Source: Fennellomyces sp. T-0311 (lineage: Eukaryota; Mucoromycota; Mucoromycetes; Mucorales; Lichtheimiaceae). Taken from it: DNA of 64,000 nt. The stretch lies in the NCBI GenBank assembly GCA_025266875.1, contig JALLLT010000002.1, positions 1,550,001 through 1,614,000 of the forward strand. Direction: 5' to 3'. Under the pieces are notes generated by a model. It was given only the letters and a program-made list of their open reading frames with translations. It was not told the origin of the DNA and searched no databases. Below, in pieces: positions 1 through 11,583 of this stretch. Position numbers and translations under genes: made by a program. The stretch's first letter is position 1; every line of letters starts with the position of its first letter.

Positions 1-472
1 ACGTCCTGGTTTCTTGGCAGCGGCAGATTGGTTTGGACACAACACTCACCGCTGAAAAACTGAATCTCTGTGCGTGCTGATACAAAACTGTTGGACTCCA
101 TGTCCAATTCAAACTCGAAAGCAGACACCCCTTTTTCTTGTATCGAGACGAACTGTGAGAGCGTAATGTCGGTGGGTATACTGTCAGGAGGGTATCGTTG
201 TTGAAATACTAGTTATGGAAACGATCAGAACAACAGCACTGCAAGCGACGATTGTCCAAACCTTTTGCTTGTTCATAACTGAATCTGGCATCTTCTGAAA
301 GAGTCGCTAAAAGTGCCGGTGTCTCCTCAAAGTCGTTTGCGCATTCAGGGTCGTCTGTGCCGCCAAGGAACAATCGGTCTCCACCCGCCTTTGTGAAGCA
401 TAGCAGCACGATGATGACGAGAAAGAATACAACAACGCCGACGATAAATATCCACGTATAACTGCTGTCCAT
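1..472 (-). CDS. SSH4/EAR1-like SPRY-domain membrane protein (3' part outside window)
   Basis: This is the N-terminal part of a single-pass membrane protein of the yeast Ssh4/Ear1 kind. Those proteins are adaptors that carry PY motifs and recruit Rsp5-type ubiquitin ligases to cargo in the endosomal/vacuolar pathway. Exon 1 (472-262) starts with ATG and a hydrophobic helix at residues 7-27. It ends in the family signature FSYEQAK. A 53-nt intron (261-209) follows, then exon 2 (208-50) reads QQRYPPDSIPTDI and a stretch resembling the start of the SPRY domain (SQFVSIQEKGVSAFEFE). GTGAGT at 49-44 is a good donor, so the gene continues left beyond the window. The SPRY remainder and any PY motifs cannot be judged. 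Confidence 0.8.
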
Positions 473-940
473 GTTTTAGCGGACGCCAAGGTTTCGTCTC
501 GATGGAATGCTGTAATTTTGTTGTTTCAGTAACTGCCGCAATCGAAAGGAAAAAAAAGTGTGCGCTCGTGCCCGCTCAGCAAAGATTAGCGTCGGAGTAC
601 TTCTTCGACTTATGCTACAGCTCTTTCTTTGGTTGCCGCAACTGACTCGCCCGCAACGCCGCACTGTTTGTCCCATGGACCAGCGCGGAAGGAGCACTCG
701 AGCCGCCCCAGTCACAAGGGCAGCGAGATATGCTCTCGTTACTGTGCGTCTATCGTGCGGAGGCACCGGCTCCTGTGGACTGATTTATATTCCAAGCGAC
801 AGGATCCCGGATCCGAGCTACGACCCGCGAAAATTGCAGGTCGTGAGTTCATCACCCATGCTAACTTCCCGAAAAGGTGTAAATGATATTGAGAACATAT
901 TAGGCAACATGCCCGTCTTCTACTTTTCAAATAGTCTTAT
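473..940. other. Intergenic, SSH4-like start to BCS1 stop
   Basis: No gene is supported here. It should hold the promoter of the SSH4-like gene (right side) and the 3' end of BCS1. Short open frames on both strands match no family I recognise. Confidence 0.5.
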
Positions 941-2461
941 TTACAATAGCTGCGTCCACAGAAGCTCCACTTGCTCCACCGCCTGCTCCGGCTTATCTTT
1001 GAAGTAGACAAAATGTCCCTGCCACATGTCGTTAGATCACCCTCCTGCTTCTTAACGCGCAACAGCTTACCTGCAACCCTGCTGTGCTGACTTGCTTATC
1101 CTTCACGCGCTCTACAAATGCGTCCTCCAAGGCCTTGTTATTGGCGCCGTAGAATCGCGAGAACATGCCTCGGATCTGAGCTTCGGTGGCATTTCCTAGG
1201 AATTCCTTCAGATCAACACGGCCAGGTCGGATCAGAGCTGGATCAAGCTTGTCTACATGGTTCGTCGTCAAGAAAATAATACGTTCCTCTGCCGATGCAA
1301 CGCCATCCAGTGCGTTGAGAAGACCGCTGAACGTGATCATCGACTGGTATCTATAACGAGTATGTTTGTTTAACCAAATACTGCTCACGCACCATACACA
1401 CGGTCCGTCCATGAATTACCCTTGGTTATCTGCCTGTGCTCGCTTGGTGAACGCTGCGTCGATGTCTTCCAGTAACATGATGCTTCGCTCGGGCACGTTG
1501 CTCAGCAAATGATTCAGACGATCGTCTGTGAGGCCACGTTCCGATAAATTAAGAATGCAAATATTGTACTCCAGTTCTCCCTAATCGTTTTTCAGTTACC
1601 CGGTTACCACTGTCGGTCATGTAAACTTACAGCAAGCGCCTGGATGAAACTACTCTTTCCGGAACCTGGTGGACCGTATAGCAGATATCCTCGTCTATAT
1701 GGAATACCTCGTTCGTTGTACCACTTTCCGTTGCCAATAAACGCACGGACATCAGCAACAATCCGCTCCTTGATATTACCATCCAAAATCACCGAATCCA
1801 ATAACCGTCGACGGCGCGGCATACCAAACGGACGCCACTCGGGACCATAGGATGTGTAAATCACCGTTTTTCCTTCCTGCTTCTTTAGTGCCATTTCCTG
1901 CGCTTCAGACAGCAACTTGGTAAACACGTGTCGGTCGCGCGACAATGTCGTCACTGTAATAGTCTCCCAGGGGCTTCCCGTAGTCAAATCCATCATTTTT
2001 CCGTCTCGTTGGCGCTCAACCTTCATCCACACGCCATGCCACTTGAAATAATGAATACCAGGGCCGGGAACAAGGCCAAACTTTGTGGTAATACTGCCAT
2101 TGTCGTGTTGCTTATATGAGGTTTCGACCGCTAAATGCTGCATTCTGCGCTTCGGAGCTTGTTGCGACATCCATTGCAAGAACCACAGGTACGATTTGTC
2201 TTTGGAGGGAATTTCGAGTGTAACTAACAGTCGCCGTTGCAAGTACGTCGCACCACGCATAGCCCCTTGACGCAGAAGCGTCAGGCCTGCACCAACACCG
2301 ATCAGGCCAAAACCGGCAGAAAAGTATGGGTTTGACGTTATGCTACTGAATAGCCCTGATTCTTCTTTCTTTGGTTGAATTGGTTCATTAAGTTGAGGTT
2401 GTTGTTCAACTGCAGTTGCGGGATCGGCCAGGGTGGCCCCTTGGTTTTGAAGTGGCAGCAT
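941..2461 (-). CDS. BCS1: BCS1, mitochondrial inner-membrane AAA ATPase
   Basis: BCS1 translocates the folded Rieske iron-sulphur protein across the mitochondrial inner membrane for assembly of respiratory complex III. Four exons join in phase: 2461-1631, 1580-1420, 1350-1071 and 1018-941, giving 449 residues, normal for the family. A hydrophobic segment near residues 48-65 is the single N-terminal membrane anchor. The BCS1-specific domain follows ([12 protein letters not shown], then a [12 protein letters not shown] stretch). The AAA module shows Walker [10 protein letters not shown], Walker B with LLEDIDAAF, sensor 1 [12 protein letters not shown] and arginine finger RPGRVD. The short C-terminus ends in VELLWTQLL. 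All catalytic residues are present. It lies 233 nt upstream of the next gene's stop on the same strand, with no sign of co-transcription. Confidence 0.97.
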
Positions 2462-2694
2462 GGTAACCCGTGACTTTGAAGTTTTTTTTTTTTTGAAGTT
2501 AAAAAAATGTCATCATGTTGTCCGCTCCTCTTAGCTGTTCTAGACAAGTGATATTGCGATAATGGCCTTCTCAATAAATAATGCTAGGAACAGCCGATGC
2601 ATGAGGGTAAGAATCCGAATAATGCTTTTCATTATTTACCAACAAACTTCGTTATATGTACATTTTACTTTATCTCCATGTTAAAGCTTTCTCA

Positions 2695-3710
2695 CTAATG
2701 TCGTCTCCTAGGCGATGAGTATCTGTCTCGATGGTATCTCCTAGGCGACTGGTCACCCTGGTAGCGACTCCTTGATGACCTGTCATCCCTATGGTATCTC
2801 CTGGGTGATCGACCTGTCCGCTCTTGTTCATCACGGTGTCTGTAGCTACTTCGTTCATGACGACGAGAAGAAAGCCGATCTCTTTTCCGAGGACTTTCGC
2901 TCCTTCGCCGTTGATTAAACCTTCTCGAAGGAGAATGACTGCTGGTTCGCGAGCGCCAATTATCAGATCTCTTTTGGTCATGGGAGATATTCAAGCCTGG
3001 ATCATCCTGATTTGTTTTACTAATGTGACGTGAGTTTATAATCAAAGGAATACAGAAAGAAATCACATACATTGGCCATCGAAATGGCTTATCCCGCGCA
3101 CCAAAGCGTAATTGACCGCTTTCCTTTTTGCCACCAAATCCACCACCTAAACGCCGAGGAATCCAGCCTTTCATTCCACGACTTCGTTCATAGTCGACCA
3201 GAATAACATGATCATCGAGTACTGCATGGTTTGCTTTGTCATACGCGGTCCGTGCGCTATATTCATGCTCGAAAGTAATAAAACCGTATCCTTGTGATAT
3301 TCCCGTTACTTTTTGAAATTAAGGTTAAAAGTGACGTGTATAGAAGAGGCGCGTGCCTTACCAAGGTTACGAACCAATCGAACTTGTTCGACCACACCGT
3401 ACCTTTCAAAGTAGCTCCTCAAACTATCTAGCAAGAACTCGTCAGCTGTTTCTCTCAGAAACTCCCTAGGAGGGATTACCTTCGGTTGTATTGAAATTCA
3501 AGCGTCCTATGAAAAGCGTTTTATTGGGATCGGTTGCGAGATTTTTCGGCGGATCGTCTGTACTGCAATGTTAATGAAAGTAACGTTCTACGACGATCTG
3601 AGCATACAATGGGCCAGCTGAGCTCGCTTAATGGCATTGTCGTGGGGGGCAACATCAGTGCCATCGATCGATCCGGCTTGCAAAGGATCGTACACTTTAG
3701 CAAACCACAT
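2695..3710 (-). CDS. SNRNP35: U11/U12 small nuclear ribonucleoprotein 35 kDa protein (minor spliceosome)
   Basis: This is the orthologue of U11/U12-35K, a U1-70K-like protein of the U11/U12 di-snRNP that recognises U12-type introns. Five exons join in phase: 3710-3608, 3557-3480, 3427-3362, 3308-3071 and 3019-2695, giving 269 residues. The start [19 protein letters not shown] matches the conserved N-terminus of the family. The RRM has RNP2 LFIGRL and RNP1 [11 protein letters not shown]. Directly after it comes the family hallmark [20 protein letters not shown], then [10 protein letters not shown]. The tail (about 100 residues) is rich in Arg/Ser/His/Asp. The intron at 3479-3428 was chosen because it restores the exact RRM spacing and carries a CTGAC branch-like sequence. 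The stop lies 85 nt from the next upstream gene's end. Confidence 0.95.
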
Positions 3711-3794
3711 ATTGAAAAGAGAACCGTGACACAAAGCTCTGTTAGAATTTGGTACATTTATTGAAGATCGAGATGAAGTGGTATCATATCGATG

Positions 3795-4208
3795 TTATGC
3801 AATAACTGAAGATCCAGGCTTGAGGACTATACCGCTCTGACGGTTAAGGATGCCAATAGCTTTCTCCAACACATTCTCTTTCACGAGGACGTAATCTGTA
3901 TCAAAGGTGCTAACCACAAACACAGGCACTTTGTTGTCGCGCAAAGGGTCAATAATGCTAGCGAGAATACCCACAAGGCCAAAGTCCATTTGTGCGTCCA
4001 CTTGGAAGCATCGCCAGCCGAGTTCCTTCTTTGTAGCAGCTTCCGCAGCCGACCCTTCGTGTGCCGGGCATAACAAAGAGAGCTCATTTGTCGTTTTCGA
4101 AACCGTATACCATGAAAGTTGATTCAGCGTTTCCACCGACAACTGATGATTGCGATCGAATTGGTATAGGCCGAATTCGTCTGGTAAGATCAACAGTGAA
4201 ATCGTCAT
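3795..4208 (-). CDS. Small ACT-domain protein (CASTOR/ACT_7-like)
   Basis: This single-exon gene encodes 137 residues that look like paired ACT-type amino-acid-binding folds, as in the short ACT_7/CASTOR-like proteins of bacteria and fungi. Visible features are the N-terminal strand LLILPDEFGLYQF, the central SWYTVSKTTNELSLLC strand, and the second half FGLVGILASIIDPLRD, PVFVVSTFDTDYVLVKE, in which the helix after LVGILA and the strand FVVSTFDTDYVLV are typical. In animals CASTOR proteins sense arginine for TORC1; no such role can be inferred here because this protein is much shorter. The first ATG after an in-frame stop was used. Family assignment comes from recalled motifs and the ligand is unknown. 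Confidence 0.75.
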   Translation of the reverse strand: MTISLLILPDEFGLYQFDRNHQLSVETLNQLSWYTVSKTTNELSLLCPAHEGSAAEAATKKELGWRCFQVDAQMDFGLVGILASIIDPLRDNKVPVFVVSTFDTDYVLVKENVLEKAIGILNRQSGIVLKPGSSVIA

Positions 4209-4917
4209 GCGAAAGGAAGTGTGCTTTGGTGGTCAGCAACTCAGAAAGGAAATCCAACCCAACAACGCGAATTACCCATGCTAGATATATCTGACACTTA
4301 TATGCTAGCAAAACCCATCAGTTTCACTACAGCCATCGTATAACTATCCCGATGTACGTATTCCAGTGCTGATGGCAGTGAGGGACACATTATGGTTCAT
4401 ATTGTTGTATCATTCCATACTTCGACTGCACTTTCTCAGTTTTTTCTTTGCCGTGTTGCCGTAAGAATCAGCGCGTACATTGAAACTTGAACTTGGAAAC
4501 ATTCGCTACCAGAAACTTCTGAAAGTATGCAAAGACTCAGCCTAGACTTTTAGGTCCAGTGTTCTTTTAGCAAATTCCTCATATTTATCCAACTGGAGCT
4601 TTCACGTGACGGACATGGCCATAATTAGCCCTTATCCTTGCAAATAATATTAGGTGGTCAAAGCTACGTGTGCATATTCTCTGTTAAAGCCAGACAATAT
4701 GCCTTGCCTGATAGAAAGCGAGTTGAAGTGATGCATCTTCGGCCGAGAAGCAAAATCGGAAAATGTGGTCAACGGCTGATGCTACTGGCGGAGGATCGGG
4801 GTTGAAGAAAAAAAAAAGTGAGCAAGCGCTTCACGCCTCTTCTTTTGAGCTTTCCAGATCTCTCCGTACAATTCTACACCTGCTCTTCCTCCCCTCGACC
4901 CACATGTTATTGAAAGC
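4209..4917. other. Intergenic, divergent promoter region
   Basis: This 0.7 kb stretch separates the minus-strand ACT gene from the plus-strand ZZZ3-like gene and should contain both promoters. No RNA gene, repeat or conserved reading frame was recognised. Confidence 0.5.
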
Positions 4918-7142
4918 ATGCCGATATCTGCTGCCGAGAAAACAGCGACAACCACCAGCAACCCAGACTCAAATCCAAGCAACGATCGCGCCACGCTGAA
5001 AATGACACAGGATCCATCCAGCGGTGCTCACGACAGCACGAAACAGCAATCGTCCGAAGTTACTCAGCAAGATCCAATGTCTCAAAACGAGGAGTAAGTT
5101 CATTCATCCTCAATTGTAGGATCCTAAAGTTGACACGGCGCTTTTCTATATGTTTCTATAGCTACCAGAGCACCCTCAGTGCATTGAACCTTCTACGCCA
5201 CCAGTTGAAAAGAGCAACAAAAGACGTGGAAACGCTTACCACATTAAAAAAACAAGCACTCGAGAATCCATATGAATTTGTAGCTGACTTGAAAGATAAG
5301 GTAACCCAGAATGGACGTTCCAATAACGTCAGGCGTCTAACCTGTCTCGGATAGAAATCCAGACGTCGTGTACCAAAGCTACAGAAAATTGCAACCGTTC
5401 CCTTGATCGATTGGTCAAAGTACCGGTTTATACCTGACTCTCGTGTTGCAGAACAAACAGGTATATCACACTTATCCATTTGCATAGCAACCTTCTCACG
5501 ACAATATTAGCTTATCTGGCAGGGTTGGCACAAAGCATTGGGAAGCCAGCTTCAACATTCCGCGTAAGTGGATGATAAGTGGTAGAATATGCAGTGTGGC
5601 TAAGACATATAGCAGAATATTTTGGATTACTCGGGTCCATTCTACCGATCGGAGCCCAGTTCGCCATCGAGCAGTGTAAGCTACTTGAAGCGTGAGACGG
5701 CCAAAGTGTCGCGGGCAGTCAGAGAGTTGCCTTCGCGGGCTGGATCTGTGTCGGAAGGCTCTGATAAAGAATCAGATGATGAAGCGTCAAAGGATGACTC
5801 CAGTGTTGGAAAAGGAAAGGGTAATCGAAGGACATCGATAGCCCAGAGTGGCACCATGATGGCGTCCGTTCCGGTAGAAAGTAGCCCTGTCTTTTGGAAA
5901 TCAAGCGATAGTACTCCTCCAAGACCGCGCTTCCCGATGTATGAATCGGATGGAATTGATGAGATATTAATGGAGCATGATATGCACATTGAATCAAGGA
6001 CACCAACGTACAATCAACCATGGACAGACGAAGAACAGGTAACAGTCAAGAAAGTAAAATATAAAAACGTAGCTTTAGTAATATCTGGATAGCGTCGCCT
6101 TGAAGAGTTACTGGAAATTTATCCTGATGAAGCAGTCCAGGCTCAACGTTACAACAAGATAGCAAAGGCGCTAGGAACACGTTCAGCAAGACAAGTGGCA
6201 AGTCGTGTGCAAAAGTACTTTATCAAACTGGCCAAGCTAGGATTACCGGTCCCGGGAAGAGTCTCAATTCCGGTAAGTAAAAGCTCGTCCCAAGGAAGCC
6301 ATCAATTTAACATTCGTTTAGCCATCATCAATACCCAAAAACACTCGAGGTGGTGCAAATAGGCGTGGTAAAATAACAAAGGTGAAGGCGAGGGGTGGCT
6401 CTAGTATAAGAGGAGCCAAGCCAGCAATGCGAACTTCGGGCGTAGGATATAATACTATGGTCTCCGGCGGAATCACCAATACAAGGTACTAAAAGAACAA
6501 CTCGTAAAATTTACGAAACAAAGGGGCTAATACAAGTAACATAATACAGGATTTCAGGTGCCCACTATCTGACAACTCATGGACCACCTTCAGCGCTCAT
6601 GTCCGATGACGAAGAAGATAATGTAAAGCAATCCATGCTTAACGTTTCGAAACCAAACGGGTCAGATGAGGTATGCCAAAAAAAAAGCCATTAAAACATT
6701 GTGGATTTGATTAACTGTCTTTTGCAGCGGCCAGAGAGTGCGGGAGTTGAAGCAGGGTCCGGTGAGGTTGTAGTACATGAAGGATATGCTGTAAGTGCGA
6801 TCAGGTGATTTTAATTTTTTGGAGACAAAAAACTGACACTTTTGCTACAGTGTGATGGATGCGGTATAGAGCCTATTATTGGTGTGCGCTATAAGTGCAC
6901 AGTCTGCGATATTAGCGAAGAAATTGACCTTTGTAGCAAGTGCATGGTAGCAGGCACCTTCCAGAATGGTATGTTTGTGTATTCTATGCATAACGTTTAT
7001 ACTAAGGATGGGTGACGTAGATCAACACACTCCAGATCATCCGTTTGAAGCCATTCATGTAGCCAATCCCCTTCCGTATTACGCAGATAATGACTATGCC
7101 CCGAATGAGTATATGGGAGAATACAGCTACCTTGGACTTTAA
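4918..7142 (+). CDS. ZZZ3-like protein: coiled region, SANT/Myb domain and ZZ zinc finger
   Basis: The protein resembles animal ZZZ3, a histone-binding subunit of the ATAC acetyltransferase complex. Eleven exons join in phase: 4918-5093, 5162-5300, 5355-5460, 5511-5563, 5616-6038, 6093-6272, 6322-6485, 6550-6670, 6728-6790, 6851-6968, 7021-7142 (554 residues). After a polar N-terminus comes a ZZZ3-like helix (DYQSTLSALNLLRHQLKR, LKKQALENPYEFV). A Myb/SANT repeat follows (QPWTDEEQRRLEELLEIYP, ALGTRSARQVASRVQKYF). The ZZ finger lies near the C-terminus, with Cys pairs in CDGCG, CTVC and CSKC and His pair HTPDHPF. The middle is acidic and serine-rich. It converges on the kinase downstream, with 173 nt between stops. 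A nuclear chromatin role is inferred from the family. Confidence 0.88.
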
Positions 7143-7315
7143 TTGTAGTATTTCATGACATAATGGACTTAAGTGAACATAGTTGGGCATAGAAAAAACT
7201 GGCAAGGTGGGAGTGAAGTATAAAAAGGTATAAAATAAGCCTAGCTATTTGCTATTTGTATATCCGAACGAATGGCACGGGAATAGAGAAAGGGGTATAA
7301 ATACGGAATATTGTT

Positions 7316-8432
7316 TCAAAAAGAGTTCGTACTGGCATGGCAATGCGTACGATTTGCGAAGTCGATTCCGTCACGGCATACCATGATCGACTTGCACCAC
7401 GGGTCAGCAGATAGAATTTCTTCAGCAGAAACACGGGCCTGCGGGTTGATGTCAAGCATGCGATACATCAGATTTCGAGGAGCAGCTGGTATCACCGAAA
7501 ACAAAACAAAGTTCCCTTGGCATCGAAAGAACTCATTATAACCTGGGTCTGACTTGGATGCATGTTTCCATGGCAATCCGTTGCGATAGAGGCAATAGAG
7601 CACGACACCTGCACTCCAAATGTCAGCAGCATCTGGCCTTGCACTGGATTTCTCGGGAGGAATATAGGGAAGTGATCCTACTTTGTGAGATTCCTGTTCC
7701 CATGACAGCACTGCAACCTTGTCATATGGCGTTCGAAACACACGCGCAGATCCAAAATCACAGATCTTGAGCTTGCCTGAACGGGTCCAGAGCAAATTCT
7801 CGGGCTTGATATCACGATGGGCAACACCTAGTGAATGCAGATACGCTATCCCACGAATCAATTGCTTGAAGCAACATTCGCGTTCGTAATCAGTGGTCAT
7901 TACATTATCCTTGAGACATGCAAATAAATCACCACCGCTACACTATCGATAATTGCGTGTTTAGCAGCAATATAAACAAGCTCATGAATCAACTACATAC
8001 ATATTCCATGACTGTGCAATATCTGCCTTCCTTGAGAACCAGATCTATCGTGGTGATAACATTCGAGTGGGCGCTCACGGAGGTCGCAATACAGTACTCG
8101 CTTGTAAGGCGCTTCATGTACTCTTTGGAGCCTTCATTGCGCTTAGGCTTGCGAAAGCGTTTGACAGCATAAAGAGTGGTGCCACGTTTATAGATCATGA
8201 CTGTACCATTGGAGCCCTCGCCAATGTGGCCGCATTGTTCGCCGTACACGTCCACAGGTTTTCGTGTATCACTTTTCTTGGCAGGAATGACAGGTGTGCT
8301 GGTGCTACTACGCGCTCCTAAGCAATTCCAGGAACGACTTGGCGTGGGCGACGGGGGCTGCTGGCACAGCGACGTGATGGTCAAAGACAGGCGTTGCTGC
8401 CAGCCATCTTCTCTGAACGGCTGCTCAGGCAT
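7316..8432 (-). CDS. Serine/threonine kinase, HAL4/SAT4-NPR1 type
   Basis: Two exons (8432-8001, 7942-7316) encode 352 residues made up of a short Ser/Pro-rich N-terminus and a protein kinase domain. The intron at 8000-7943 was placed to give EYCSGGDLF across the hinge. Visible motifs are the glycine loop GEGSNGTV, VAIK equivalent YAVKRF, catalytic loop HRDIKPENLL, DFG in ICDFGSARVF, and the APE region written IPPEKS. The long AVLSWEQESHKVGSLPYIPPE activation segment and the WSAGVVLYCL/NGLPWKHA sequence are typical of the fungal Hal4/Sat4/Npr1 group, which regulates potassium transporters and permease stability. The kinase appears catalytically complete. The substrate is unknown. Confidence 0.88.
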
Positions 8433-8632
8433 TGCTTTCAGTCGCTACAGAGCAGGCGAGGGGGAAGGGATGTTTTATAGTAAAGGCCTTTTAAATTAAC
8501 CGGAAAAGTAAAAATAAGACAGCGGCCCAATGGCACAAAGCACGCTCCCCACGACCCTGTGGCACAAATCGCTAATATTTCCAAGGAGATATTTATTGTT
8601 GTAATACAAAAACATTGAGATGTTTTTGTTAT

Positions 8633-9266
8633 TTACTCGGTTTCGAGGACGTTGCGCTCGGAAACGTAGATACCGTCCAAGAACTTACGGATATCCTTGT
8701 TCTTGACGCGGCACATTTGCTGGATGTCAGCAGCCGACTGGGAGACAGCCTCAAGATCGTTGCCGGTGATGATCAACTCGTCCTTCTGAGCCTTGGAAGC
8801 CTCGCACGAGACACCCTCACGCATCTTGACGTGGAAAACGACCTTCTGACCCAAGAAGTTGCGGATCTCGACAGCGTCACCGTTACCGTTGATAATAACG
8901 TTGATGGGAAAATGGGCATACACGTAGCGCAGCTTGTACTGGAAGCCCTTGGTAACACCAGTGATCATATTGTTGACGATCGAGCGGACAGTGCGGATGG
9001 AGGCAACGTGCTTGCGAGCACCGTGGTAGACGACGAAGCGAAGCTTGTTCTTACCATCGAACTTGATCTCAATGTTCAAGTGGCGGAGGTTCTTGGTAAG
9101 CTCACCGCGGGGACCCTTGACGTTGACAACGCGCGACTTGACGTTGACGGTAACACCCTCGGGAATAGTGAGTTCGTCGTCCTTGTAAATGTCCTAAACA
9201 TATTGAAAAGCTATAATTAATACTCGGCCAGCGGTCAATGTGCGTTCAAGGGAGCTGTACCTTCAT
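8633..9266 (-). CDS. RPL9: 60S ribosomal protein L9 (uL6)
   Basis: Cytosolic large-subunit protein uL6. Exon 1 (9266-9261) contains only ATG AAG. A 67-nt intron (9260-9194) follows, then exon 2 (9193-8633), for 188 residues, close to the 192 of the human protein. The N-terminus [16 protein letters not shown] and the block [17 protein letters not shown] are diagnostic, as is the C-terminal part [14 protein letters not shown]. The very early intron is typical of fungal ribosomal protein genes. A CAG just upstream of the ATG hints at a 5' UTR intron as well. The antisense strand carries a long open frame that is a codon-bias shadow. Confidence 0.97.
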
Positions 9267-11583
9267 GGCGATTAAATTCCCTGCACAATATAAAAAAAAA
9301 TCGGGTCAGTTAAAATAGTTCTTGCATCCACTCATCCATCCATCTATCCATCCATCTCTTTATCCATCTGCTTCGTGCATTTGGAATTTCCCATCACTTC
9401 ATTCACCCTGCCCAAGTTTCCTAGGTGAACTACTTACCAAATTATCAGAGGGGCTAAAAGAGGGAGTCCCATCTTTCGCACTTCCTTCAACAATACCTGC
9501 TCTCACTTTACACTCCGATTTCAAAATTGCGATTCAAGCTCGACGCACTTTGGGCTCAGCAAACATGGCTTGGCACCACTTCCCAACCACGCGCAAAACC
9601 GGGAAACGAGAAGCAGTTGAATTCATTATGAGATTCCTATCAATTTCGTAATCTCAATGCAGGAGAACGATAGTTGGGGTGGCCATTTGTTGTCATGTAC
9701 ATCACTCCGATGTTCCTTATGTTTCTGCATGCGTTGCGATCTCGGTCAATCGCAACCCTTTGGTCATGGTTGTTGCAAGCTTTGAGTGGCCAACAGCGTG
9801 TTGTCGTACAATCAAATTGGGGCATTGGCTTAGGGGTGATGGCTCTTCTGCATGACACCATTTACGCTTACGCCCTCGCCGGTTCGCCGTGATTCTTTAC
9901 GTTACCCGTACTTGTCTAGCAACAATACATGGTAAAATATATTGGACGCAGTGTTGATAATGTCCTGCGATACTTGCTGATGTGCAATGGAGCTCCGTGC
10001 TTGTGCACCTGTATTTCTTAGGATGTTTCGGTATATCGCGTGCACTTGACTTGTCATGTGTTCATCTGTCAACATAACCAGACAATGCCTCGCAATGTTG
10101 AGAATTGTTTTCAAAGTTAAATATTATTGCCGCTCCTACCTGGCAAATGCAGCAAAGACGCATATCTGGGTATTTTGTGATGACTGGTACCTACGGAAAG
10201 CAATATGGGACGCTGCAGTTTGCGCTGGTAGCATAACTTGGGACCGAGATATTGCCAAAAATATGTCAATCTTGGAAGGAATTGACATATCATATAATCC
10301 TTAAGCATTCCAGCGGAGAAGCTCCATTATCACAGTGGTTACCTTGCAACCATGGCAATCAGTCTACTTATTATCACAAGAACATCAGCACCCATGTGGT
10401 GGTTGTGGTAATCATTATGTCCACAGCTATATTGTATTTCTTACTACGACCTTGGTCAAGTTATCGAGAATGTGTTCGCATTTTTTGATATCATATGGTC
10501 GTGTCAAATTACAGATTTTTTGAACCGAATGCACGGATTGTTGAAGCGGGTGTGACTCACCATCATCATAAAATGTTCCATCGCAGTTTGCAAAAGAAAA
10601 CTGACCTTCGATTACCAAAGACGTTTGCGGAAGGTGAACCTGAGCTATGTAAGTCAAATCATACATTCGTATTCGTAAAGGCTAAGGGATGTGAGATAGT
10701 GGTACGATACCTCTCCAACTGCAGATAACATGGAAGTGACATTACGTATGATGTATCTAACAAGCCAACCTTTTATTACCGAACAATGCTTTTAAATAAG
10801 TTTACTCTGTCGAAGATACATATGTTTCGTTTACTGACCGACACTCTGCACAATTACTTTTGCTTTACAAAACATTAGCTTCCGCTTTCTCAATACTGAT
10901 CGAATGCGCTACAGTTATCCTCGAGTATATATATACATAAAACACTAGCTTGATATGTCCAACCACGGTCTTGTTTCTTCACGCCGTTCATAATTCTCCA
11001 TTCCATCTCAAGTAAAAGAATAGCCAATGAGGTTGTTGGAACTTCGATGCGTTAAGAAAGAGTTTCGGTTTGTATTCCATCTCTGCGTACTATGTCCCTG
11101 CAAATAATTTTGATGGTCAAAAGTGGTTACAGCGGTTAGACATAGGCTTTTTAACCACTTGAACTACCATTTTTTCGCAACTCAAGCGGCTAAAAAGCTT
11201 ATGTTTAATTATTTTAAAAAAAAACCATTCACCCAAATTCACCAAAAATATTTACAGTGCGTCCCATTACTGTATTTACGTTTGTATCAACAGTAATCGT
11301 GTTTGTAACACTTTTATATCCCTACTTCAACCCTTCTAGTATACGCCCATCGGCATTCCTTCCAAGTCCACTAGTACGCCATATATTACTACAATTTTAG
11401 GCTCAAGGTATGTATTTTCCTGCGAGATATTACTACGAATTGAAAAAAGTGATGCTAATATGCTATGTAAAGTACAATGATGTTGGCTAGTATTATTTTA
11501 CAGGTATATTATACTCGATGCTTGACGTATCTGGATGCAATTGCATTTTTGATCAGCTGCAAATATTTTTTAAAGAGTTGAAA
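9267..11583. other. 2.3 kb without a recognised gene
   Basis: The left part should hold the RPL9 promoter. A short ATCC-type tandem repeat lies at about 9328-9365. A 65-codon hydrophobic open frame (plus, 9698-9892) and a minus frame at 10666-10427 containing four cysteines (FSFANCDGTFYDDGES, LTRPYDIKKC) look slightly protein-like but match nothing I know. From 10,740 to 11,580 the sequence is AT-rich with no reading frame of interest. The right end is the 3' flank of CNOT1. Confidence 0.5.
9328..9365. repeat. ATCC-type microsatellite
   Basis: Imperfect tandem copies of ATCC/CATCC upstream of RPL9. A similar ATCC array, read on the coding strand, lies in the RPL41 intron (about 30050-30080). 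Confidence 0.8.

Noticed and set aside
3428..3480. A 34-nt mini-intron or frameshift in the U11/U12-35K RRM
   Set aside because: A 52-nt intron ending at TTGCTAG restores the exact RRM spacing and has a branch-like CTGAC.
8615..9220. 201-codon plus-strand open frame
   Set aside because: Antisense shadow of RPL9, whose identity is certain.
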